Part shown: positions 1 to 6,435 of the stretch, one piece after another
Layout: every line of letters starts with the position of its first letter
Numbering within the stretch: the stretch's first letter is position 1
Assembly (NCBI GenBank): GCA_018224485.1
Contig: JAGTVE010000085.1
Span: 1-9,352, forward strand
DNA: 9,352 nt
DNA from: Thioalkalivibrio sp.
Lineage (GTDB): Bacteria > Pseudomonadota > Gammaproteobacteria > Ectothiorhodospirales > Ectothiorhodospiraceae
Reading direction: 5' to 3'
Translations under genes and position numbers: made by a program
Notes under the pieces: model-generated
What the model was told of the DNA's origin: nothing
Databases searched by the model: none
The model's input: only the letters and a program-made list of their open reading frames with translations

Positions 1-155
1 ATGAAGAAGTCGCCTTCGCTGCTCGCCCGGCTGTCCCAGTCGATCAACTCGTCCCACTTGTCCACGAAGGACGTGACGTATTCGGCACGGTAGTTGTCGG
101 TCTCGCGGCGCTCGATGGGTGTGTCGCCGAAATCCTGTTTTATCGTCGCTGACAT
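1..155 (-). CDS. Glycine/sarcosine N-methyltransferase, N-terminal part (runs off left edge)
   Basis: The minus-strand frame from the ATG at 155 gives 51 residues beginning MSATIKQDFG and is cut by the window edge. A Shine-Dalgarno GAGGAG lies about 5 nt before the ATG, which fixes the start. The residues TDNYRAEYV, FVDKWDELIDWDSRA and SEGDFF match, from memory, the conserved N-terminus of the Ectothiorhodospira halochloris glycine-sarcosine methyltransferase (roughly DTDHYTEEYV, FVDKWDDLIDWDSRA, SEGDFF). That enzyme uses S-adenosylmethionine to convert glycine to sarcosine and dimethylglycine in the cytoplasm, the first two steps of de novo glycine betaine synthesis; a dimethylglycine methyltransferase usually follows in the operon but would lie outside this window. 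The SAM-binding core is also outside, so catalytic residues cannot be checked. It is transcribed away from purH. The family call is strong for such a short fragment, but it rests on remembered similarity and not on a search. Confidence 0.83.
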   Translation of the reverse strand, partial: MSATIKQDFGDTPIERRETDNYRAEYVTSFVDKWDELIDWDSRASSEGDFF

Positions 156-199
156 GCTGCTCCTCGCTGGCAATTGGGCGCTGTGCGCCATGCTTCGGA

Positions 200-215
200 C
201 CGGACCGTGGTCCGG
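200..215. repeat. Palindrome in the leader/promoter region of the methyltransferase gene
   Basis: CCGGACC (200-206) is followed by a 2-nt centre and its exact reverse complement GGTCCGG (209-215). It sits 45-60 nt upstream of the methyltransferase ATG. It could be an operator or a hairpin in the 5' leader of the mRNA; the sequence cannot tell which. Confidence 0.45.
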
Positions 216-394
216 CGGTGACGAATGGCGAAATGAACAGATACGCCACGCCGTCGGCCGGGGAATCCCCTGCAGGCTCGACAAAACGCTGAACCCGGCC
301 TGATCGACTTCCGCTTCGCGGAGGTCATCCCGGGCGCACTCGCGGTGGCCCGGTCGGCGGGCGGCCGCTGCGGCAACGCCCTGGATCAGCCCCC

Positions 395-417
395 GGGAGG
401 GGGGCGGGGTGCCGGGG
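395..417 (+). other. Four-tract G-run (potential G-quadruplex)
   Basis: Four G-tracts of at least three (395-397, 399-404, 406-409, 414-417) are separated by loops of 1, 1 and 4 nt, meeting the common G3+N1-7 rule. It lies in the long spacer about 300 bp upstream of the purH promoter candidate. In GC-rich DNA such runs arise by chance, so function is unproven. Confidence 0.4.
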
Positions 418-634
418 ATATGCGATGGTTCGAGATTCGGCCGGCACCGGAGATGCGCGTCGCCCCCGGATATCCCTGTGAGGCGAGACGCTTATTTACC
501 CTGAAGCTTTCTCGCGGCGATTTCAAGGGCATTTTTGCCCGAACGGGTGGGGAAGGGGCTCAGACGCGCCCGGATTTGGGGTACGGCGGTGGGAATTTGG
601 CGCCTGCGCACGGAGCGCCCGACGCCGGTCTGCG

Positions 635-658
635 GGGCCGGGCGGGCCTGCCCGGCCC
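635..658. repeat. GC-rich perfect hairpin upstream of purH
   Basis: GGGCCGGGC (635-643) and GCCCGGCCC (650-658) are perfect 9-bp inverted arms around a 6-nt loop. No T-tract follows on either strand, so it is not a standard intrinsic terminator. It lies about 60 bp upstream of the purH -10 candidate. Confidence 0.5.
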
Positions 659-716
659 GTCGATCCGCCGGACCGCAGCGGACGGCAACACGACTCCGCA
701 GCCGGGTCTGGTCCGG

Positions 717-722
717 TATACT
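717..722 (+). promoter_or_regulatory. Candidate -10 element for purH
   Basis: TATACT (717-722) matches the sigma-70 -10 consensus at five of six positions and is the only such site just upstream of purH. Transcription would start near 729, leaving a leader of about 22 nt that carries AGGGGG (740-745), a reasonable ribosome site 6 nt before the ATG. No good -35 is present (the best is TCCGCA at 695-700, 16-nt spacing), so it may be weak or activator-dependent. No PurR-like palindrome was recognised. Confidence 0.4.
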
Positions 723-751
723 TTGACGCCTTTCTGCACAGGGGGCCTCGA

Positions 752-2314
752 ATGCCCGATTCCCGAACCATCCGCCGCGCGCTGCTCTCGGTCTCCGACA
801 AGACCGGCCTGGTCGAGCTCGCGCGCGCGCTGCAGGCGCAGGGCGCCGAACTGCTGTCCACCGGCGGCACGGCGAAGCTGCTGACGGAGCACGGGCTGCC
901 CGTCACCGAGGTATCCGGGCACACCGGGTTTCCGGAGATCATGGACGGGCGGGTGAAGACCCTGCACCCGAAGATCCACGGCGGGCTGCTCGGCCGGCGC
1001 GGCACCGACGACGCGGTGATGGCCGAGCAGGGCATCGCGCCGATCGACCTGCTGGTGGTGAACCTCTACCCCTTCGAGGCCACGGTGGCCCGGCCGGGAT
1101 GCACGCTCGAGGAGGCGATCGAGAATATCGATATCGGCGGGCCCGCGATGCTGCGCGCGGCGGCGAAGAACTTCCGCGACGTGGCCGTGGCCACGGACCC
1201 GGTGCAGTACCCGGAGATCGTGCAGGCCCTGCAGGCCGGCGGCGTTTCCGCGGAACAGCGTTTCCGCCTCGCGGTGGCCGCGTTCGATCACGTCGCGCGC
1301 TACGACGCGGCGATCAGCAATCACCTGTCGGCGCTGGACGATACCGGCGACGCCGTCAATTTCCCAGGCCAGCTGAATCTGGGCTACACCAAGGTGGACG
1401 ACCTTCGCTACGGCGAGAACCCGCATCAGGGCGCCGCCTTCTACCGCGAGATCCAGCCCGCTCCCGGCTCGCTCGCAAGCTTCCGCCAGCTGCAGGGCAA
1501 GGCACTGAGCTACAACAACCTCGCCGACGCGGACGCGGCCTGGGATTGTGTGCGCCAGTTCGAGGGCCCGGCCTGCGTGATCGTGAAGCATGCGAACCCC
1601 TGCGGCGTGGCGCTCGCACAGAGCCCGCTGATGGCCTACGAGCGCGCCTTCCAGACCGATCCGACCTCCGCCTTCGGCGGCATCATCGCCTTCAACCGAC
1701 CGCTCGATGGCGACACCGCGCAGGCGATCGTCAGCCGCCAGTTCGTGGAGGTGATCCTGGCTCCCGAGATCAGGCCCGGGGCCCTGCGCGCGACTGGCGC
1801 GAAGGGCAACGTCCGCGTACTGGAGATCCCGGCGGCAGAGGTTCCGCCAGGCCTGGACTTCAAGCGCATCGGCGGCGGCCTGCTGGTACAGGACGCGGAT
1901 GCAGGCAACCTCGCGCAGGTTGCGCTGCGCTGCGTGACGGAGCGCGCGCCGACGGAGCAGGAGGAACGCGATCTGCGCTTCGCGTGGCAGGTGGCCAAGT
2001 TCGTGAAGTCGAACGCGATCGTCTACGCGCGTGACGAGCAGACGGTGGGCGTCGGCGCCGGACAGATGAGCCGCGTGTACTCGGCGAAGATCGCCGGAAT
2101 CAAGGCCGCCGACGAGGGCCTGCGCGTGGCGGGCAGCGTGATGGCCTCGGACGCCTTCTTCCCGTTCCGCGACGGCATCGACGCCGCCGCCGCGGCCGGC
2201 ATCACCGCGGTGATCCAGCCCGGCGGCTCCATGCGCGACCAGGAGGTCGTCGCCGCCGCGAACGAGCACGGCATCGCGATGCTGTTCACCGGCATGCGCC
2301 ACTTCCGACATTGA
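752..2314 (+). CDS. purH: Bifunctional AICAR transformylase / IMP cyclohydrolase PurH
   Basis: This 520-residue protein catalyses the last two steps of de novo purine synthesis in the cytoplasm: formylation of AICAR with 10-formyltetrahydrofolate, then cyclisation of FAICAR to IMP. The N-terminal methylglyoxal-synthase-like cyclohydrolase domain spans about residues 5-150, with SVSDKTGL (13-20), STGGT (36-40), MDGRVKTLHPKIHGG (64-78) and NIDIGGPAMLRAAAKN (125-140). The transformylase domain follows, with LRYGENPHQ (218-226), LSYNNLADADAAW (252-264), the catalytic-site VKHANPCG (278-285, Lys279 and His280), TSAFGGIIAFNR (305-316), and the C-terminal ASDAFFPFRDGID (465-477) and IQPGGSMRDQEV (488-499). 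Length matches the family (E. coli about 529). An AGGGGG ribosome site lies 6 nt before the ATG. purD follows on the same strand 163 bp later, the usual gammaproteobacterial order, but the spacer is unusually long and structured. Confidence 0.97.
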   Translation: MPDSRTIRRALLSVSDKTGLVELARALQAQGAELLSTGGTAKLLTEHGLPVTEVSGHTGFPEIMDGRVKTLHPKIHGGLLGRRGTDDAVMAEQGIAPIDLLVVNLYPFEATVARPGCTLEEAIENIDIGGPAMLRAAAKNFRDVAVATDPVQYPEIVQALQAGGVSAEQRFRLAVAAFDHVARYDAAISNHLSALDDTGDAVNFPGQLNLGYTKVDDLRYGENPHQGAAFYREIQPAPGSLASFRQLQGKALSYNNLADADAAWDCVRQFEGPACVIVKHANPCGVALAQSPLMAYERAFQTDPTSAFGGIIAFNRPLDGDTAQAIVSRQFVEVILAPEIRPGALRATGAKGNVRVLEIPAAEVPPGLDFKRIGGGLLVQDADAGNLAQVALRCVTERAPTEQEERDLRFAWQVAKFVKSNAIVYARDEQTVGVGAGQMSRVYSAKIAGIKAADEGLRVAGSVMASDAFFPFRDGIDAAAAAGITAVIQPGGSMRDQEVVAAANEHGIAMLFTGMRHFRH

Positions 2315-2353
2315 CCTTCATGGTTTTTTGGGGCTCACCGAAGAACAAACACG

Positions 2354-2452
2354 AGCCACGGAAGAACACGGAAACCCACGGACTGAATCATGAGTATTTA
2401 ACTATCAGTAAGTTATTATTTTATAGGTGTATTTCTGTGTTCTTCCGTGGCT
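2354..2452. repeat. Inverted-repeat element (20/21 arms) in the purH-purD spacer
   Basis: The arms at 2354-2374 and 2432-2452 are reverse complements except at one position (2436). They enclose a 57-nt AT-rich loop that contrasts with the GC-rich surroundings. The left arm and its flank carry the heptamer CACGGAA at 2357 and 2367 and CACGGAC at 2377. The right arm carries the complements TTCTGTG at 2433 and TTCCGTG at 2443. Spacing within each set is exactly 10 nt. A smaller TAACT/AGTTA inverted repeat (2399-2403, 2411-2415) lies in the loop. Size, termini and composition suggest a small non-autonomous (MITE-like) or REP-like intergenic element. As RNA it could form a long stem ending 13 nt before the purD ribosome site. 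It encodes no protein. Its family is not identified. Confidence 0.8.
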
Positions 2453-2477
2453 GAATGCTCGCGTTGAGGAGACTGCG

Positions 2478-3764
2478 ATGAATGTTCTGGTGGTGGGCGG
2501 TGGGGGCCGCGAGCACGCGCTGGCGTGGAAGCTGGCGCATTCGCCGCGGGTGCAGCGGGTGCTGGTGGCGCCCGGCAACGCCGGAACTGCCACCGAGGCC
2601 AGGTGCGAGAACGTGGCCGTCGGCGCCAACGACATCGACGGCCTGCTCGCGCTGGCCGAGCGCGAGGGCGTGGCCTTCACCGTGGTCGGCCCGGAGGCGC
2701 CGCTGGTGGCCGGCATCGTCGATGCGTTCCGGGCACGCGGTCAGCGCATCTTCGGCCCCAGCGCGAAGGCCGCGCAGCTGGAGGGCTCGAAGGCCTTCGC
2801 GAAGGACTTCATGCAGCGCCACGGGATCCCCACAGCCGCCTACGGCAGCTTTACCGATATCGAGGGGGCCGAGGCCTTCATCCGCACCCACGGCGCCCCG
2901 ATCGTGGTGAAGGCGGACGGGCTTGCGGCCGGCAAGGGCGTGATCCTCGCGCAGACGGAGGAGGAGGCCATCGCTGCCGTCCGCGGCATGCTGGCCGGCA
3001 ATGCCTTCGGCACCGCGGGCCGCCGCGTGGTGATCGAGGAATACCTCACCGGCGAGGAGGCGAGCTTCATCTGCATGATCGACGGCGAGCATGTGCTGCC
3101 GCTCGCGAGCTCGCAGGACCACAAGGCCCGCGACGATGGCGACCGCGGCCCGAATACCGGCGGCATGGGGGCCTACTCCCCTGCCCCGGTGGTGACGAGC
3201 GAACTGCACCGCCGCCTGCTCGCCGAGGTGATCGAGCCAGCGTTGCGCGGCATGAGGTCCGAGGGCGAGCGCTACACCGGCTTCCTGTACGCGGGCGTAA
3301 TGGTGGACTTGCGGGGCAATCCGAAGGTGCTGGAGTTCAACTGCCGCTTCGGGGATCCGGAGACGCAGCCGATCCTGATGCGATTGAACAGCGATCTCGC
3401 GGAGTTGGTGGAGGCGGCGATCGACGGCCGTCTGCACGAGATCGAGGCCGAATGGGACGCGCGCGTCGCCCTCGGGGTGGTGCTGGCGGCCGGCGGCTAT
3501 CCGGGGGACTATCGCCGGGGCGACCGGATCACCGGCCTGGATGCGGCGAACGGCGACAGCAGCCGCGTCTTCCACGCCGGCACCCGGCTGCTCGATGACG
3601 GCACCGTCGTCACCGACGGCGGTCGTGTGCTCTGCGTGGTCGGGCTCGGCACGGATTACCGGACCGCACAGGAGAATGCCTACCGGGCCTCGCACATGAT
3701 CCATTTCGACGATATATTCTTTCGGAACGACATCGGCCATCGCGCGCTGGATCGACGTCCCTGA
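2478..3764 (+). CDS. purD: Phosphoribosylamine-glycine ligase (GAR synthetase) PurD
   Basis: This 428-residue ATP-grasp enzyme joins glycine to 5-phosphoribosylamine, the second step of purine synthesis. The N-terminal Rossmann-like domain begins MNVLVVGGGGREHALAWKL. VGPEAPLVAGIVD (70-82), FGPS (92-95) and LEGSKAFAKDFM (101-112) follow. The ATP-grasp core has VVKADGLAAGKGV (143-155), VVIEEYLTGEEASF (184-197), DHKARDDGDRGPNTGGMGAYSP (214-235), and LEFNCRFGDPETQ (285-297), which contains the family signature. The C-terminal domain ends FFRNDIGHRALDRR. A GTG 17 codons upstream (2427) is open but falls inside the inverted repeat and gives a non-conserved extension. The ATG at 2478 has GAGGAG (2466-2471) at 6-nt spacing and matches the family N-terminus and length (E. 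coli 429). It follows purH and is 60 bp before glgP. A promoter inside the AT-rich spacer is possible but not shown. Confidence 0.97.
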   Translation: MNVLVVGGGGREHALAWKLAHSPRVQRVLVAPGNAGTATEARCENVAVGANDIDGLLALAEREGVAFTVVGPEAPLVAGIVDAFRARGQRIFGPSAKAAQLEGSKAFAKDFMQRHGIPTAAYGSFTDIEGAEAFIRTHGAPIVVKADGLAAGKGVILAQTEEEAIAAVRGMLAGNAFGTAGRRVVIEEYLTGEEASFICMIDGEHVLPLASSQDHKARDDGDRGPNTGGMGAYSPAPVVTSELHRRLLAEVIEPALRGMRSEGERYTGFLYAGVMVDLRGNPKVLEFNCRFGDPETQPILMRLNSDLAELVEAAIDGRLHEIEAEWDARVALGVVLAAGGYPGDYRRGDRITGLDAANGDSSRVFHAGTRLLDDGTVVTDGGRVLCVVGLGTDYRTAQENAYRASHMIHFDDIFFRNDIGHRALDRRP

Positions 3765-3824
3765 AACCTGCCGGGGTCTAGACGGCCGCCGGTATTCCAC
3801 GACCACCACACGGAGGTCCCTGCG

Positions 3825-6326
3825 ATGAGCGCAGCCCCTGACAACCTCAACCCGCGGCGCCAGCTTTCCCCGCTTCCCTGTGACAGCGACAGCCTGCGCC
3901 AGTCGATCCGCGACGCACTGGTCCGGGTGGTCGGCAAGGACCCCGATCTCGCGACCCCCCGCGACTGGCTGCACGCGGTTGCCTTCGCGATACGGGAACG
4001 GATCATCGAACGCCGCGTGGTCACCCGCCGGCAGTTCGCCGAGGAAGACGTGAAACGGGTCTTCTATCTTTCGATGGAATATCTGATCGGCCGGATGCTC
4101 GAGGCCAACCTGCGCAACATGGGGATTCTCGAGGCCACGCAGGAGGCGCTGTCGGAGCTGGGCGTGGACTTCCGCGAGATCTCCCGGCTGGAGGAGGACG
4201 CGGCACTGGGCAACGGCGGGCTCGGCCGTCTCGCGGCCTGCATCCTCGAGTCGATGGCCACGCAGGGCTATCCCGGCTACGGCTACGGGATCCGCTATGA
4301 ATTCGGGATGTTCCAGCAGCACATCGAGCACTTCCGGCAGGTCGAGCATCCGGACAACTGGCTGCGCTACGGCAACCCCTGGGAGTTCCCCCGCCCGGAG
4401 AAGATCTTCCCGGTTCATTTCTACGGCTACGTGGTCGAACACCACGAAAAGAACGGCGAGAACTGCTACGCCTGGGAACAAGGCGAAGAGGTCATCGCGA
4501 TGGCCTACGACTTCCCGACCGCCGGCTACGAGCGGCGCAACGTGAACAATCTCCGGCTCTGGGCCGCGAAGCCGACACGCGATTTCGACCTGCGCTACTT
4601 CAACGAGGGCGACTACATCCGCGCGGTCGCCGACAAGAACGAGTCCGAGACGATCTCGATGGTGCTCTACCCGAATGACGCCACCGCGATCGGCAAGGAG
4701 CTGCGGCTGAAGCAGGAGTACTTCTTCGTGTCCGCCTCGCTGCAGGACATCCTGGATCGCCATCTGAAGCTGGGTTACGAGCTCACCCGGCTCGCCGACA
4801 AGGTCGCGATCCAGCTGAACGACACCCACCCCGCGATCGCGGTGGCGGAACTCGTGCGGCTGCTGGTGGACCAGCATCGGCTGCCCTGGAGACAGGCGTG
4901 GGAGATCACGCGCAACGTCTTCGCCTACACCAATCACACCCTGATGCCCGAGGCGCTGGAGACCTGGCCGGTTGCATTGATGGAGCGCGTGCTGCCCCGG
5001 CACATGCTGATCATCTACCACATCAACCACGAGTTCCTGGAGGAGGTGCGGCACCACTTTCCCGGCGAACACGACCTGCTGGAACGGCTGTCCATCATCG
5101 ACGAGGGGCACGGCCGGCGCGTGCGCATGGCCCACCTGGCGGTGGTGGGCTCGCACCGCATCAACGGTGTCGCGGCGCTGCACACGAACCTGCTGAAGGA
5201 GACCCTGTTTGCGGACTTCTACCGGGTGTGGCCCGAGCGTTTCATCAACGTGACCAACGGCGTGACGCCGCGTCTGTGGATGATCCAGGCGAACCCGCCG
5301 CTGACCGAACTGATCGATTCACGGATCGGCACTGACTGGAAATACGATCTGGATCATCTGAAGCAGTTCGCCCCCTATGCCTCCGACGAGGCCACGCGCG
5401 CGGCCTTCCGCGAGGTCAAGCGGAAGAACAAGGAGCGGCTGGCAGGACTGGTGAAACGGCGTACCGGCATCGAGATCCGTCCGGACGTGATGTACGACGT
5501 GCAGATCAAGCGCATCCACGAATACAAGCGTCAGTTGCTGAAGCTCCTACACGTGATCGAGCTGTACCAGCGCATTCGTGACGGCGAGGAAGTGCTGCCG
5601 CGCGTGGTGCTGTTCGCGGGCAAGGCCGCGCCCGGCTACCAGCGGGCGAAGAACATCATCGAGGTCATCAACCAGGTTGCCGACATCGTCAACAGTGACC
5701 CCCTGGTCGGCGATCGCCTGAAGTGCGTGTTCTTCCCGAACTACGAGGTGAGTTCGGCGGCGATCATCATCCCGGCGGCCGACCTGTCGCAGCAGATCTC
5801 CACTGCCGGCTTCGAGGCCTCGGGCACGGGCAACATGAAGCTGGCGCTGAACGGCGCATTGACCATCGGCACGCTGGACGGCGCCAACATCGAGATCCGC
5901 GATGCGGTCGACGAGAAGAACATCTTCATCTTCGGGATGACCGCGCGCGAGGTGACCGAACACCGCGCGGCGGGCGTGCCGCCGAGTTCGCACCTCGACT
6001 CGCACCCGCGCCTGCGCTCGATCATCGATGCGCTGCAAAGCGGATTCTTTGCCAACGGTGGGTGGGCGCTGCACGCGCAGCTGGCCAGCCACCTACTGGA
6101 GGAGGACCCGTTCTTCGTGCTCGCCGACTACGCCGCCTACAGCGAGGCCAGCAACCGGGTGGACCAGCTGTACCTGGACCCCGAGGCCTGGTCGGAGGCG
6201 GCGCTGCTGAACATCGCGCGCATGAGCTACTTCTCGATCGACCGCACCGTGCGCGAATACGCCGAACACGTCTGGAACGTGCTGCCAGAGCCCGTGCAGG
6301 CCCGCTGCCCGCCACCGGAGTCCTGA
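3825..6326 (+). CDS. glgP: Glycogen/maltodextrin (alpha-glucan) phosphorylase, GT35 family
   Basis: This 833-residue PLP-dependent enzyme phosphorolyses alpha-1,4-glucan ends to glucose-1-phosphate in the cytoplasm. Landmarks in order: VFYLSMEYLIGRMLEANLRN (79-98), LGNGGLGRLAACILESMATQ (128-147), GYGIRYEFGMF (153-163), NDTHPAIAVAEL (332-343), YTNHTLMPEALETW (368-381), SHRINGVAALHT (443-454), INVTNGVTPRLW (474-485), YDVQIKRIHEYKRQ (557-570, phosphate/PLP-site lysines and arginine), and EASGTGNMKLALNGALTIGTLDGANIEI (664-691). In the last motif Lys672 is the expected PLP lysine. Length is slightly above E. coli GlgP (815) because of a short N-terminal tail. The ATG at 3825 has GGAGG (3812-3816) at 8-nt spacing. 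It starts 60 bp after purD and may be cotranscribed with it. No glycogen synthase or branching gene is in view, so natural substrate (glycogen or maltodextrin) is undecided. It converges with rimO across a REP doublet. Confidence 0.95.
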   Translation: MSAAPDNLNPRRQLSPLPCDSDSLRQSIRDALVRVVGKDPDLATPRDWLHAVAFAIRERIIERRVVTRRQFAEEDVKRVFYLSMEYLIGRMLEANLRNMGILEATQEALSELGVDFREISRLEEDAALGNGGLGRLAACILESMATQGYPGYGYGIRYEFGMFQQHIEHFRQVEHPDNWLRYGNPWEFPRPEKIFPVHFYGYVVEHHEKNGENCYAWEQGEEVIAMAYDFPTAGYERRNVNNLRLWAAKPTRDFDLRYFNEGDYIRAVADKNESETISMVLYPNDATAIGKELRLKQEYFFVSASLQDILDRHLKLGYELTRLADKVAIQLNDTHPAIAVAELVRLLVDQHRLPWRQAWEITRNVFAYTNHTLMPEALETWPVALMERVLPRHMLIIYHINHEFLEEVRHHFPGEHDLLERLSIIDEGHGRRVRMAHLAVVGSHRINGVAALHTNLLKETLFADFYRVWPERFINVTNGVTPRLWMIQANPPLTELIDSRIGTDWKYDLDHLKQFAPYASDEATRAAFREVKRKNKERLAGLVKRRTGIEIRPDVMYDVQIKRIHEYKRQLLKLLHVIELYQRIRDGEEVLPRVVLFAGKAAPGYQRAKNIIEVINQVADIVNSDPLVGDRLKCVFFPNYEVSSAAIIIPAADLSQQISTAGFEASGTGNMKLALNGALTIGTLDGANIEIRDAVDEKNIFIFGMTAREVTEHRAAGVPPSSHLDSHPRLRSIIDALQSGFFANGGWALHAQLASHLLEEDPFFVLADYAAYSEASNRVDQLYLDPEAWSEAALLNIARMSYFSIDRTVREYAEHVWNVLPEPVQARCPPPES

Positions 6327-6355
6327 TCGGAGGGTCGCCGAGCCCCCTCTGTCGC

Positions 6356-6421
6356 GTAGGAGCGGCCTCTGGCCGCGATGCCGCGCCCGGAGGGACCATC
6401 GCGGCTGGAAGCCGCTCCCAC
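6356..6421. repeat. REP doublet (REPIN-like) between convergent glgP and rimO
   Basis: Two 25-nt REP-like units lie head to head. One at 6356-6380 begins GTAGGAGCGGC; the other, inverted at 6397-6421, ends GCCGCTCCCAC. They match at 21 of 25 positions when one is reverse-complemented. Each has its own short hairpin: GCGGCC/GGCCGC with loop TCT (6362-6376) and GCGGCT/AGCCGC with loop GGA (6401-6415). The GTAGGAGCGG head and the hairpin are typical of REP sequences of Pseudomonas, Xanthomonadales and relatives, which are dispersed by REP-associated tyrosine transposases. It sits 29 nt after the glgP stop and 14 nt past the rimO stop. It may stabilise 3' ends or help terminate both convergent transcripts, since no other terminator is seen there. 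Confidence 0.85.
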
Positions 6422-6435
6422 GGGGCACCTGTCCG

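Larger units (their letters stand above)
156..751. other. Long divergent intergenic region between the methyltransferase gene and purH
   Basis: This 596-bp stretch separates two divergent genes and I see no credible gene in it. Open frames on both strands lack homology that I recognise, lack good ribosome sites, and have the arginine/proline-rich composition of chance frames in GC-rich DNA. It holds several structured sites: a 7-bp-arm palindrome at 200-215 in the methyltransferase leader, a small palindrome at 260-270, a four-tract G-run at 395-417, a short hairpin with 5-bp arms at 527-540, a 9-bp perfect hairpin at 635-658, and a purH promoter candidate near 717-722. Both divergent promoters should be here. 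No convincing -35/-10 pair was found for the methyltransferase gene. Confidence 0.7.

Noticed and set aside
527..540. GGGCA/TGCCC hairpin as a terminator
   Set aside because: The arms are only 5 bp, with T residues in the loop and not after the stem, and no gene ends nearby.
237..884. A plus-strand frame through the spacer reading DFRFAEVIPGALAVARSAGG near 306-365
   Set aside because: The short stretch looked protein-like, but the frame has no good start, continues into purH out of frame and resembles no family I know. A decayed gene fragment cannot be excluded; a protein search of 237-560 would decide.
560..2311. A 583-codon minus-strand frame opposite purH
   Set aside because: It is a shadow of purH in high-GC DNA, with no domain or ribosome site recognised.
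2324..2329. T6 run just after purH as an intrinsic terminator
   Set aside because: No stable hairpin precedes the T run.
3713..3718. TATATT near the end of purD as a glgP promoter -10
   Set aside because: It lies in conserved purD coding sequence and has no matching -35 at 16-18 nt.
2421..5183. A 920-codon open frame on the minus strand across purD and the start of glgP
   Set aside because: It lies antisense to two well-conserved genes and is rich in His/Arg/Val/Gly as expected from the complement of GC-rich codons. It shows no recognisable domain.
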